From: Bacteroidota bacterium
Lineage (GTDB): Bacteria; Bacteroidota; Bacteroidia; Flavobacteriales; Flavobacteriaceae
Reading direction: 5' to 3'
Length of the DNA: 64,000 nt
Assembly (NCBI GenBank): GCA_018829465.1
Contig: JAHJTN010000007.1
Coordinates: 124,001 to 188,000, forward strand
Shown here one piece after another: positions 26,391 through 34,834 of this stretch. The notes below the pieces were generated by a model. It did no database searches and was not told the DNA's origin. It saw only the letters and a list, made by a program, of their open reading frames with translations. Both the position numbers and the translations under genes were made by a program. Positions within the stretch are counted from its first letter, which is position 1. Every line of letters begins with the position of its first letter.

Positions 26391-26774
26391 TCAGCCGTTG
26401 AGTTTTTTATAAGCCGCATCGGCCAATTTTTGTTTTTCTTCGGGTGCTTTTACCCACTGGCGTTTGGCATCAATTAATCCGAAAAGCAATCGCGTAAAGA
26501 AATAGAGTTTGCCGTCTTGAACAACAAAGCTTTTTGGGTTCGGATTTACCTGTTTTCCTTCCGACATGGCAATGGCGCAGTAGCCACCATATTGAGGCGT
26601 AAAGGCATCGGGAGATTTTTTAAATTTTTGAAGGTTGGCATCATTTGCAAACCGGTACTTGGCTTCTTTGTGGGTGGTTTCAAATTGTGGCGAGCCTTGA
26701 ACCGCTTGGCCGTTAAAAAATTCTACGAGGTCGAAACCGTTGGCTGCCAAACCATTTTTTAAATTCTGTAACAT
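26391..26774 (-). CDS. YHS-domain protein
   Basis: 127 residues from the ATG at 26774 (MLQNLKNGLAANGFDLVEFF); the longer frame adds 19 residues of poor character. The YHS-type core is GFDLVEFFNGQAVQG, YRFANDANLQKFKKSPDAFTPQYGGYCAIAMSEG. YHS domains are small, possibly metal-binding, modules associated with metal transport. The CPXCG gene follows immediately, so a metal-related two-gene operon is plausible. Confidence 0.82.
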   Translation of the reverse strand: MLQNLKNGLAANGFDLVEFFNGQAVQGSPQFETTHKEAKYRFANDANLQKFKKSPDAFTPQYGGYCAIAMSEGKQVNPNPKSFVVQDGKLYFFTRLLFGLIDAKRQWVKAPEEKQKLADAAYKKLNG

Positions 26775-26880
26775 GGATAGATAATTTAATCTGGTTGAAA
26801 TTTTTTTTTGACGACACTTACGTATCATCATACAGTCTTATTCGTTGCAATCAGAGGATTAAACTTACGAAAAAAATCAA

Positions 26881-27321
26881 TCAATTTGAAATGACCAAGT
26901 TACCACCTTCAAATCGAACGGCATAGTTGACGAGTCCAAACAGTTGCCTGTCGCTCTCAGACATGATTTGACCTGTAAAAAGGTTGTATTCGTATTGCTC
27001 GCATTGGCAAGTTACGGTGAGGCCACTAGCCAGTGTGGTTGAACAAGCATTAGGAAAATGATTGGGGCAACTCGCTTCCCAAGCCATAAAACCACTGCCG
27101 GTGTTGATAACATGTACACCTTTGATGCCGGTACCATCATTGTTGTTCGGGATAAAAAGGGTGTTTCCGGTGACCAAAATCCTGCTGAAAGCCGGCAAAT
27201 TGGTGTTGATAACCCTCGTAAATGATACCTTTCGAATATTCGGGTTTCTGTTGTCGCTACTCCCCGATGTGCTGCAGGCCAAAACAGAAAGCACAAAAGC
27301 CAAAGCCAAAATTTTTTTCAT
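26881..27321 (-). CDS. Rieske-like lipoprotein with non-standard cluster ligands
   Basis: 146 residues from the ATG at 27321 (MKKILALAFVLSVLAC), a lipoprotein signal peptide with the lipobox VLAC. The C-terminal half resembles Rieske [2Fe-2S] domains: EASCPNHFPNAC and VTCQCEQYEYNLFTGQ. The standard C-x-H ... C-x-x-H ligands are not complete: the first site is C-P-N-H and the second has C-Q-C-E with no histidine. Many flavobacterial homologues share the C-x-C form. It may hold an unusual cluster or be a structural relic. Confidence 0.7.
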   Translation of the reverse strand: MKKILALAFVLSVLACSTSGSSDNRNPNIRKVSFTRVINTNLPAFSRILVTGNTLFIPNNNDGTGIKGVHVINTGSGFMAWEASCPNHFPNACSTTLASGLTVTCQCEQYEYNLFTGQIMSESDRQLFGLVNYAVRFEGGNLVISN

Positions 27322-27462
27322 TTGTCGATATTTATTTTTAGTTCCTAAAAGTGCCCGGTTTGTTATGTGTTTCCATTCGCAAAAGGTATGTGTGCACAAA
27401 ATTTCGAAATAATGAAAACGTTTTAAAACGTTATATACTGTAAATATAGAAATCTTTTTCAC

Positions 27463-27470
27463 TATATTTG
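27463..27470 (+). promoter_or_regulatory. -7 box (TATATTTG) of greA
   Basis: TATATTTG lies 53 bp before the greA ATG. The predicted transcript start, near 27476, is the first base of the hairpin described at 27476-27498. Confidence 0.5.
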
Positions 27471-27475
27471 TGATG

Positions 27476-27498
27476 AAATCCCGGCCATGTTGGGATTT
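27476..27498 (+). promoter_or_regulatory. Terminator-like hairpin in the greA leader
   Basis: AAATCCC (27476-27482) pairs with GGGATTT (27492-27498) around a 9-base loop and is followed by TTCTTTTTTCT. It sits at the very 5' end of the predicted greA transcript, 25 bp before the ATG. It may stabilise the mRNA, stall early transcription, or attenuate greA. A terminator for an upstream gene is unlikely because the neighbour at 27321 is transcribed away. Confidence 0.6.
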
Positions 27499-27523
27499 TT
27501 CTTTTTTCTAAAACGATGAAGTC

Positions 27524-28000
27524 ATGAGTAAAGTATCTTATTACACCGAAGAAGGGTTAAAAAAATTACGAGATGAGCTCGATCATTTAAAATCCGTAGA
27601 GCGTCCAAAGGTTTCGCAGCAAATTGCAGAAGCCAGAGACAAAGGCGATTTGTCTGAAAATGCAGAATACGATGCGGCAAAAGAAGCGCAAGGTTTGCTG
27701 GAACTGCGCATTGCTAAGATGGAGGAAACCCTTTCAAACGCGCGTTTGATAGATGAATCTCAATTGGATATATCCAAAGCTTTGGTGCTGTCCCATGTAA
27801 AGATTAAAAATTTATCAAACGGGAAAACCATGGATTATACCCTTGTAGCGGAGAGTGAGGCAGATTTAAAAAGCGGAAAAATATCGGTTACGTCTCCCAT
27901 TGGTAAAGGTCTTTTGGGGAAATCTGTAGGAGAAATTGCCGAAATAAGCGTGCCCAACGGTTCTTTAAAATTTGAAATTCTCCAAATCTCAAGAAGCTAA
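27524..28000 (+). CDS. greA: Transcription elongation factor GreA
   Basis: 158 residues, the usual length. The N-terminal coiled coil (KKLRDELDHLKSVERPKVSQQIAEARDKGDLSENAEYDAAKEAQ) contains the conserved acidic tip DLSENAEY, which reaches into RNA polymerase and triggers cleavage of backtracked transcripts. The C-terminal domain ends SPIGKGLLGKSVGEIAEI. The peroxiredoxin gene follows after 3 bp. Confidence 0.97.
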   Translation: MSKVSYYTEEGLKKLRDELDHLKSVERPKVSQQIAEARDKGDLSENAEYDAAKEAQGLLELRIAKMEETLSNARLIDESQLDISKALVLSHVKIKNLSNGKTMDYTLVAESEADLKSGKISVTSPIGKGLLGKSVGEIAEISVPNGSLKFEILQISRS

Positions 28001-28003
28001 GCA

Positions 28004-28558
28004 ATGTCAACACAAATTAGAACCGTAAAAGAACCCAAAGGGCTTGCTGTTGGTGCGCAAGTGCCCAATTTTGAAGCAAAGGATTTATTCGATCAAACCT
28101 TTCAGCTATCGGAAGCACTCAAAAAAGGTTGTTTGGTTGTTATTTTTTATCGCGGGCAGTGGTGTCCGTTGTGTAACAAACATCTGAAAGCTGTTGAAAA
28201 AAGACTCGAGGAAATTTATGCAAAAGGCGCGCAAGTTGTTGCCGTATCGCCCGAACGCTCAGAATTTTTAAAAATGACAGCCGAAAAAACGAAGGCCTCT
28301 TTTCAATTGCTCTTTGATGAAGATTATGCCATTTCCAGGCTTTTCGATCTCGATTTTAAACCCTCACTCACCTCACGAATGATGTATAACAAACTGTTAG
28401 GTGCTAATTTGAAAAAAGCGCATTCAGACGATAGTGAGCGTTTGCCTATTCCGGCTACATACATCATAGACCAGCAAGGAAAAGTTATATGGAGACACTT
28501 CGATCCGGATTATAAGAAGCGATCTTCGGTAGGTGATATTTTTGCTAACTTACCCTAG
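28004..28558 (+). CDS. Peroxiredoxin-like thiol peroxidase (AhpC/TSA family)
   Basis: 184 residues, thioredoxin fold. FYRGQWCPLCNKHL holds the peroxidatic C54, with a second cysteine at 57 (a CPLC motif, as in the peroxiredoxin-like group rather than typical 2-Cys enzymes). The end FIIDQQGKV-like strand (TYIIDQQGKVIW) is normal. It probably reduces hydroperoxides. It is co-oriented with greA at 3 bp, and its stop overlaps that of the convergent Maf gene by 4 bp. Confidence 0.87.
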   Translation: MSTQIRTVKEPKGLAVGAQVPNFEAKDLFDQTFQLSEALKKGCLVVIFYRGQWCPLCNKHLKAVEKRLEEIYAKGAQVVAVSPERSEFLKMTAEKTKASFQLLFDEDYAISRLFDLDFKPSLTSRMMYNKLLGANLKKAHSDDSERLPIPATYIIDQQGKVIWRHFDPDYKKRSSVGDIFANLP

Positions 28559-29151
28559 AATTTCCCTGCTTTGATTTCCATTAGTGTGGCATAAACCTTA
28601 TGTGTGGGAAGTCCCATGACATTGAAAAAAGACCCTTCCAGTCTTTCAACACCAATCAGGCCAATCCAATCTTGTATGCCGTAAGCACCGGCCTTGTCAT
28701 AAGGTTTGGCCATCTCTAGGTAGTAGTTGATTTCAGCAACACTGAGTTTTTTAAAAGTTACTTGGGTGATATCGGTTATTACCTTCTCAAAACGCGTAGT
28801 TTTAAAGAAGACAGCCGTTATCACCTCATGCGTTTTGCCCGATAATTTTTGGAGCATTTGCGTAGCTTCTGCGGCGTTTTCGGCTTTTGCCAACGACTCG
28901 TTTTCACACCAAACTACGGTATCAGATGTGATGAGCAGTTCTTCATCTGACAAATCGGTGAAAACAGAAGCCTTGAGTTTGGCAAGGTAAACCGCTATAT
29001 CTTCTCGTTTGAGCGTTTCGGGATATACTTCTTCCAAAGACCGAACCCTTGAAGTGAAAGGGATGCCTAAATCTTTAAAAAATTGTTGCCTGCGCGGTGA
29101 GCCCGAGGCAAGTACTATTTGATAGGGGTAAGAATCAAAAAAACTATGCAT
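28555..29151 (-). CDS. Maf-like nucleotide pyrophosphatase
   Basis: 198 residues. The signature ASGSPRRQQFFKDLGIPF begins at about residue 15, and LITSDTVVW follows. Maf proteins hydrolyse non-canonical or modified nucleoside triphosphates such as dTTP/UTP analogues and affect septum formation. It is the last gene of a three-gene operon after the KdsC-like (3-bp gap) and DUF2520 genes. Confidence 0.93.
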   Translation of the reverse strand: MHSFFDSYPYQIVLASGSPRRQQFFKDLGIPFTSRVRSLEEVYPETLKREDIAVYLAKLKASVFTDLSDEELLITSDTVVWCENESLAKAENAAEATQMLQKLSGKTHEVITAVFFKTTRFEKVITDITQVTFKKLSVAEINYYLEMAKPYDKAGAYGIQDWIGLIGVERLEGSFFNVMGLPTHKVYATLMEIKAGKF

Positions 29152-29154
29152 GGT

Positions 29155-29658
29155 TTAAAAATTCCAGTTTCCGTGTACGCGCAAAACCTGTTCTATCACA
29201 TCACGTACGCATCCTTTGCCACCTTTTTTGTGGGAGACATACAGTGCCATTTTTTTGACTTCGGGCACTGCATCTTGTGGGCAAGTAGGCAGTGCCACCA
29301 TCTGCATGGCTTCCAAATCCGGAATGTCATCTCCCATGTAGAGGACTGTTTTAGGATCGATTTGGTTAATGTCTAAAAATTCGTCCAAAGCAGCTCTTTT
29401 TTCAAGAGATCCAAAGTACAAATCAGTGATGCCAAGTTCTCTGAGCCGATGCTTCACACCTTCGTTATTGCCGCCGGAAATGATACAAAATTGGTAGCCT
29501 TTTTCATGAGCAATTTTTATGGCAAAGCCATCTTTGGTGTTCATGCTGCGCAGTAAATCTCCTGAGGTGGTGATGATAAAACTTCCGTCTGTTAACACAC
29601 CATCTACATCGAAGACAAAGGTTCGTATATCGTTGAGGTATTCTTTATAATTCTTCAT
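29155..29658 (-). CDS. KdsC-like HAD phosphatase
   Basis: 167 residues, HAD-IIIA. Motif I is VFDVDGVLTDG, motif II is ISGG, the lysine motif is in SLEKR, and motif IV is MGDDIPDLE. It is closest to 3-deoxy-D-manno-octulosonate-8-phosphate phosphatase, a step of lipopolysaccharide core synthesis. Without other kds genes nearby, related sugar phosphates are possible. The start overlaps the stop of the DUF2520 gene (ATGA). Confidence 0.88.
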   Translation of the reverse strand: MKNYKEYLNDIRTFVFDVDGVLTDGSFIITTSGDLLRSMNTKDGFAIKIAHEKGYQFCIISGGNNEGVKHRLRELGITDLYFGSLEKRAALDEFLDINQIDPKTVLYMGDDIPDLEAMQMVALPTCPQDAVPEVKKMALYVSHKKGGKGCVRDVIEQVLRVHGNWNF

Positions 29659-30443
29659 CTATGGCCATTTTTTTCTCTATTCAAATCGTCGTGTATTTTT
29701 CGAATAGACATTGTCATTATTTCATACAAATGGCGCAAATCTACATCTTCAATCAACGACAAATGCCGCTCCAAGGTGGGCAAATCCAAGCGTTTGGCCG
29801 GGCCGGTTTGTGCCATTTTTGGGCTGAGGTGCTGCACTTTTTCGGCAGTTTCCAGTATAAGTGGTTTTAACAAATCAAAACGGAGATTGTTTTTATGTAG
29901 AAATAGCTCAGATAATGTATAGAAATGGTTGGAAAAATTATTGACCAATGTGGCCGCCAAATGATATTTTACGCGTTCTTCAGACGAAACCCATGCAAAG
30001 CGATTGGAGAATGCCGAAGCTAATTTTTCTAATATGGGTTTGTCGGACTCGTTTACGGTTTCCAACAAGACCGTGATTTTGTTGTAGTCGATCACACGTC
30101 CAATAGAAAAACTTTGCAGGGGATAAAAAACACCGCCTCGTTGCTTGGTGCAAATGGCGTCAATGTTTGTAGCACCTGAAGTGTGTATGACAAGTTTGTC
30201 TTTAAAAGGCAGTTGTGCACATACAGACGCAATAGAACTGTCCGAAACGGCCAAAACATAAATGTCTGCATCGGGCAAAGCATGGATGTCGTTGCAAATT
30301 CGATAGGTGTAGGTATTGAAAAGAACTTCCTTCTCGGGATTTCGTACCCAAATGCTTTCTACAGAAACTTGCTGTTTTCCGTGCAAACATTTAGCCAAGT
30401 GATAGGCTACATTTCCGCTACCGATGATGGCTACTCTAATCAT
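29655..30443 (-). CDS. Rossmann-fold DUF2520 protein
   Basis: 262 residues. The N-terminal NAD(P)-binding motif is IGSGNVAYHLAKCL; the C-terminal domain is the helical DUF2520 part (EERVKYHLAATLVNNFSNHFYTL). The fold resembles 6-phosphogluconate dehydrogenase-like or pyrroline carboxylate reductase-like oxidoreductases, but the substrate is not known. It is first in the operon with the KdsC-like and Maf genes; TACTTTCG, a near -7 box, lies just upstream on the minus strand at about 30447-30454. Confidence 0.88.
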   Translation of the reverse strand: MIRVAIIGSGNVAYHLAKCLHGKQQVSVESIWVRNPEKEVLFNTYTYRICNDIHALPDADIYVLAVSDSSIASVCAQLPFKDKLVIHTSGATNIDAICTKQRGGVFYPLQSFSIGRVIDYNKITVLLETVNESDKPILEKLASAFSNRFAWVSSEERVKYHLAATLVNNFSNHFYTLSELFLHKNNLRFDLLKPLILETAEKVQHLSPKMAQTGPAKRLDLPTLERHLSLIEDVDLRHLYEIMTMSIRKIHDDLNREKNGHR

Positions 30444-30538
30444 GCTGCGAAAGTAGTTTTAAAAAAACTTCTTTCAAAAAACACAATCAAAAAAGGCTAA
30501 TATATGATGAATGTCATAGATAAATCTTCTCAATGTCG

Positions 30539-30546
30539 TAAATTTG
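30539..30546 (+). promoter_or_regulatory. -7 box (TAAATTTG) of ccsBA
   Basis: TAAATTTG lies 55 bp before the ccsBA ATG at 30602. No TTG is seen at the normal spacing. Confidence 0.45.
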
Positions 30547-30601
30547 TGCAACAAATATGTAGTTAAATTTTTCGTTCAACTATCCTCTACTCAGAACCGC
30601 T

Positions 30602-33600
30602 ATGATTGCAAAAAAGATTGCTCAAATTTTATTTTCTACCAGACTCACTGCACTTTTATTTATCGTCTTTGCTATTGCAATGGCGGTGGGCACATTTATA
30701 GAAGATGCATACAACACAACCACGGCTCGTGCATTAATCTACAACAGCTGGTGGTTTGAAGCCATTATGGGATTTTTCCTCATCAATTTCATTGGAAATA
30801 TTGACCGATATCGTCTGTTTCGCAAAGAAAAATGGGCGACGCTAATCATACATTTGTCTTTTATCCTTATTATTTTGGGTGCATTTATTACTCGCTATAT
30901 CAGTTATGAAGGCAGTATGCCCATACGCGAAGGCGAAACAGAAAATGTCATTTACTCAGACAATACTTTTTTGACAGCCTATGTAGATGGTGAAATAGAC
31001 GGAGAGCCCAAAAGACGAATTTTGCCCAAAAAGAAACTTTTTCTATCTACCGAGGCAAACAATCATTTTACACTGTCATCAGACTATAATGGGACGCCTA
31101 TCGAAATAGAATACGTCGATTTTATCATGTCTGCCAAAGAAGCTTTTGAAGCAGACGAGCAAGGAGATTTGTACCTCAAAGTGGTTGGCACAGACGAGAG
31201 CGGCAGAAGTGAGGTGTACATGAAAGCGGGCGAAATCAAGCACATAGGTGGCGGTCTTTTTACGTTCAACAATCCGATGGACGGCGCCATCAATCTGATG
31301 TACGAAAACGGCAACTACCAAATCCAATCTTCCTTCCCGGGCGGGTTTATGCGTATGGCCGATCAGTCCAACGGCTTGGTCACAGCCGACAGTTTGCAAC
31401 CCCTCGAACTGCGTTCGCTCTATAACGTGGGCGGCGCGCAGTTTGTATTGCCCGAAATGGCAGGCGTGGGTAAAATCGTGCTCAAACAGCCCGAAGAAAT
31501 CGATGAAAACGCACCCGATGCACTTGTAGTAGATGTCACTTCGGGCAGCGAAACCAAACGCGTAAATCTGTTCGGGTCTCAAGGAACTGTGAGGCAGGAC
31601 ACCAAAGTGGAAATCAACGGCCTAGATGTGTATCTTCACTACGGTTCGGTTCGCTATCAATTGCCTTTTTCCGTTAAATTAAACGATTTTATAGCTGAAA
31701 AATACCCGGGTACTGAAGCCGGCTACTCTTCTTATGAAAGCCAGGTTACCGTAATTGACCCCAGCGAAACTTTTGACTATAGAATTTACATGAACCACGT
31801 ACTGGATTACAAAGGCTATCGGTTTTTTCAAGCTTCTTTTAATCCGGATGAAAAAGGTACCATTCTCTCCGTGAATCACGATTTTTGGGGCACTTGGATT
31901 ACTTACATAGGTTATTTTTTACTTTATTTTGGACTCATGGCTATTCTTTTTGATAAAAACACGCGCTTTGCAGATTTAAAAAATATGCTCGAAAAAGTGA
32001 AGGCGAAAAAGGCAAGCCTCTCCGTTTTGATGCTGTTTATTTCGTTGGGCGCAGTAGCTCAAGAAATACCGGACAGCCACAAGGCTTCTGCGGAAAAGTT
32101 AGATTCCTTGATTACAGCCAATGCCGTTGATCCGGATCATGCATACGATTTTGCTTCGCTGGTGATTCAAGATGCCGGCGGTCGGATGAAACCTGTAAAT
32201 ACGTTTGCTTCCGAACTGCTCAGGAAAGTGAGTAAAAGCGACACTTACAAAGGGCTCGATGCCAATCAGGTGATGATGTCTGTCATGGAAAATCCATTTT
32301 TGTGGTACAACGTGCCTTTTGTCTTTTTGAAAAGGGGCAACGACAGCCTTCGGCAAATCATTGGTGTGCGCAAAGAAGCCAAGTACGCTGCCATGGTTGA
32401 TTTTTTTGACGAAGAAGGTAATTATAAATTGGCCAAATATTTAGAAGAAGCTTCGCGCGCAGCCATCCCCAACCAGTTTCAAAAAGATTTTTTGGAAGTA
32501 AACAAAAAAGTGAACTTGCTCTATTCGGCTTTGGAAGGTCGTATTTTTAGGTTTTTTCCGGTTCCAGGCAGTGAAAACAACAAATGGATTTCCTCTTTTG
32601 AACTTGGTGAATACGACATCACCGGTATGGATTCTACCTATGTAAAAAATGTATTGCCCATCTATTTTAACGAATTGCAAAGAGGTAAAAAAGAAGGAAA
32701 TTATGAAAGTGCAGACGAAATTTTGGCCAGTATGCACAAATATCAAAAAAAATATGGTGCCGAAGTGATGCCGACAGACACACACGTCAAACTCGAAATT
32801 CTTTACAACAAGTTTGATGTATTTAAAAAGCTCTTTAGCTACTATATGTATGCGGGCACGCTGATGTTTGTCTTTCTGATTTTTCAGATTTTTAAAGACA
32901 GAAAATGGCTGCGAATCGCCATCACAGGCTTCAAAATCATCATAGCTGTTTTGTTCCTTTTGCATACGGCAGGCTTGATTGCGCGTTGGTATATTTCCGG
33001 ACACGCACCTTGGAGCGATGCTTACGAGTCTATGATTTACGTGGCCTGGGCAACGATGTTTTTCGGATTGGCCTTTGGCAGAAAATCAGATTTGACATTG
33101 GCGGCAACTACTTTTGTGGCTTCCATGATATTGATGATAGCCCATTGGAACTGGATGGATCCGTCCATAGCCAATTTGCAACCTGTTTTGGATTCGTATT
33201 GGTTGATGATACACGTTGCCGTGATTGTGGCCAGTTACGGACCGTTTACCCTCGGGATGATTCTCGGTCTGGTGTCGCTGTTCCTCATTATTTTTACCAC
33301 CAAAAGCAACAAAGCCAAGATGGATATCAACCTCAAAGAGTTGACGCTCATCAACGAAATGGCGCTCACCGTGGGCTTGGTGATGCTCACCATTGGCAAT
33401 TTCCTAGGAGGACAATGGGCCAACGAGAGTTGGGGACGATATTGGGGATGGGATCCCAAAGAAACTTGGGCGCTCATTAGTATTATGATTTATGCTTTTG
33501 TGATACACATGCGCTTGGTACCAGGTCTTCGTGGGCGGTTTGCTTTTAATCTTGCAGCCGTTTGTGCCTTTGCCTCTATTATGATGACCTATTTTGGTGT

Positions 33601-33745
33601 CAATTTCTACCTTTCCGGTTTGCATAGCTATGCCAGTGGAGACAGGGTGGTCACGCCCACTTTTGTGTATTATTCAGTGGCTGTTGTGGCTGTTGTCGGC
33701 AGCTTGGCTTATTGGCGATATAGGGTGCACTACGCTAAGAAATAA
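30602..33745 (+). CDS. ccsBA: Fused cytochrome c biogenesis protein CcsBA (ResB-ResC)
   Basis: 1047 residues, the fused type found in Bacteroidota. The N-terminal ResB-like half has membrane helices near residues 15-35, 48-68 and 78-100 and a large periplasmic domain to about residue 425. A middle membrane segment is followed by a second periplasmic stretch, and then the CcsA half from about 745 with the heme-binding loop GQWANESWGRYWGWDPKETW (WWD type). The protein exports heme and attaches it to apocytochrome c (system II). A single gene with its own promoter, divergent from the DUF2520 operon. Confidence 0.96.
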   Translation: MIAKKIAQILFSTRLTALLFIVFAIAMAVGTFIEDAYNTTTARALIYNSWWFEAIMGFFLINFIGNIDRYRLFRKEKWATLIIHLSFILIILGAFITRYISYEGSMPIREGETENVIYSDNTFLTAYVDGEIDGEPKRRILPKKKLFLSTEANNHFTLSSDYNGTPIEIEYVDFIMSAKEAFEADEQGDLYLKVVGTDESGRSEVYMKAGEIKHIGGGLFTFNNPMDGAINLMYENGNYQIQSSFPGGFMRMADQSNGLVTADSLQPLELRSLYNVGGAQFVLPEMAGVGKIVLKQPEEIDENAPDALVVDVTSGSETKRVNLFGSQGTVRQDTKVEINGLDVYLHYGSVRYQLPFSVKLNDFIAEKYPGTEAGYSSYESQVTVIDPSETFDYRIYMNHVLDYKGYRFFQASFNPDEKGTILSVNHDFWGTWITYIGYFLLYFGLMAILFDKNTRFADLKNMLEKVKAKKASLSVLMLFISLGAVAQEIPDSHKASAEKLDSLITANAVDPDHAYDFASLVIQDAGGRMKPVNTFASELLRKVSKSDTYKGLDANQVMMSVMENPFLWYNVPFVFLKRGNDSLRQIIGVRKEAKYAAMVDFFDEEGNYKLAKYLEEASRAAIPNQFQKDFLEVNKKVNLLYSALEGRIFRFFPVPGSENNKWISSFELGEYDITGMDSTYVKNVLPIYFNELQRGKKEGNYESADEILASMHKYQKKYGAEVMPTDTHVKLEILYNKFDVFKKLFSYYMYAGTLMFVFLIFQIFKDRKWLRIAITGFKIIIAVLFLLHTAGLIARWYISGHAPWSDAYESMIYVAWATMFFGLAFGRKSDLTLAATTFVASMILMIAHWNWMDPSIANLQPVLDSYWLMIHVAVIVASYGPFTLGMILGLVSLFLIIFTTKSNKAKMDINLKELTLINEMALTVGLVMLTIGNFLGGQWANESWGRYWGWDPKETWALISIMIYAFVIHMRLVPGLRGRFAFNLAAVCAFASIMMTYFGVNFYLSGLHSYASGDRVVTPTFVYYSVAVVAVVGSLAYWRYRVHYAKK

Positions 33746-33971
33746 GGGCGTGCGGTTATTCATTGGAAATGACAGTACAAAATATAGATTTATCTCTGAA
33801 TCAAATCAATATTTAGAATTAGTAAACAATTCTGAAAAACCGTCTGACTTTATATACAGAGGTCAAACGAATTCATATACTGACTATAAATTTAATGAAT
33901 GGAAGATAGTTTCTTCTTTTAATCGGAATTATATGTTTCCTCTTTCACTCGTCTTTTTCTTTGCCAGGTAA
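33746..33971 (+). pseudogene. FRG-domain gene remnant
   Basis: The frame ending at TAA 33969-33971 reads KGVRLFIGNDSTKYRFISES ... FIYRGQTNSYTDYKFN-EWKIVSSFNRNY. The FIYRGQ and W-x-[LI]-x-SS-x-x-R parts are the core of the FRG domain, found at the N-terminus of proteins in toxin and phage-defence settings. After NRNY the frame changes character and stops, and no start codon is seen before it except within ccsBA in another frame. It is more AT-rich than ccsBA. I take it as a truncated, dead copy, probably the rest of a transferred gene. Confidence 0.62.
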
Positions 33972-33987
33972 ATAAAAACAAAAAAAC

Positions 33988-33995
33988 TACATTTG
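33988..33995 (+). promoter_or_regulatory. -7 box (TACATTTG) of the NIPSNAP gene
   Basis: TACATTTG ends 23 bases before the ATG at 34019. A TTTG at 33960-33963 lies 24 bp upstream, one base more than the usual range. Confidence 0.5.
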
Positions 33996-34018
33996 TTGTC
34001 GCATTACAAACAGTAACC

Positions 34019-34801
34019 ATGTATTCAAAAACTTTTTTCAAATCCATTTTTGCGGTTCTTTGTTTTATTATATGTAGCAATACACAGTCACAAGACCGTC
34101 AATTTTATCAACTCAATATATACACCATTTCCGATAAAAATCAGGAGCAGATCATTGATCAGTATTTAGAAAATGCCTTGTTACCGGCACTCAAAAGACA
34201 AAATATCGAAAAAGTGGGGGTTTTTAAATCTGTTCAAAACCAGCAAGATACCCTTAGCAAAATCTATGTTTTGGTGCCATACCGCTCATTGTCAGCCATC
34301 CCCGAGGTTTCAGACGCGCTCTTAAACGACAACACTTACCTGTCTGCGGGTAAGGCTTACATACAGGCACAACACGACCAGCCGCCATACCACAGAATAG
34401 AAACGGTTTTGCTCCGTGCATTTTCGAGTATGCCTGTTTTGCAAACACCCTCACTGAAGGGTGAAAAAAAGGACAGAATTTACGAACTGCGCAGCTATGA
34501 ATCGGCCACAGAAGCACTCTATAGAAACAAGGTAGAAATGTTTGACGGCGGCGGTGAAACAGCCTTGTTTCACCAATTGGGTTTTCAGCCCGTTTTCTTT
34601 GGAGAAGTAATTTCAGGTAGCCGTATGCCCAACCTCATGTACCTCACAACTTTCGAAAACATGGATGATCGTACAGCACATTGGAAGGCTTTTGTGGCAT
34701 CTGACAAGTGGAACCAAATCAAGGATTTACCCAAATATCAAAACAATATGAACCACGCTGATATTTGGTTTCTCTATCCTGCGGGTTATTCAGATTACTA
34801 G
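34019..34801 (+). CDS. Exported NIPSNAP-family protein
   Basis: 260 residues. A signal peptide (MYSKTFFKSIFAVLCFIICS) is followed by two ferredoxin-like NIPSNAP/Dabb-type domains, the second starting IYELRSYES. The family fold is known, but its biochemical role in bacteria is not. Export to the periplasm is unusual compared with mitochondrial or cytoplasmic members, although many Bacteroidota homologues have signal peptides. It stands alone between the FRG remnant and the convergent AlbA_2 gene. Confidence 0.85.
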   Translation: MYSKTFFKSIFAVLCFIICSNTQSQDRQFYQLNIYTISDKNQEQIIDQYLENALLPALKRQNIEKVGVFKSVQNQQDTLSKIYVLVPYRSLSAIPEVSDALLNDNTYLSAGKAYIQAQHDQPPYHRIETVLLRAFSSMPVLQTPSLKGEKKDRIYELRSYESATEALYRNKVEMFDGGGETALFHQLGFQPVFFGEVISGSRMPNLMYLTTFENMDDRTAHWKAFVASDKWNQIKDLPKYQNNMNHADIWFLYPAGYSDY

Positions 34802-34834
34802 TGCTTTACTGCTAAAGGTTTGCCCTCTAGTGCA

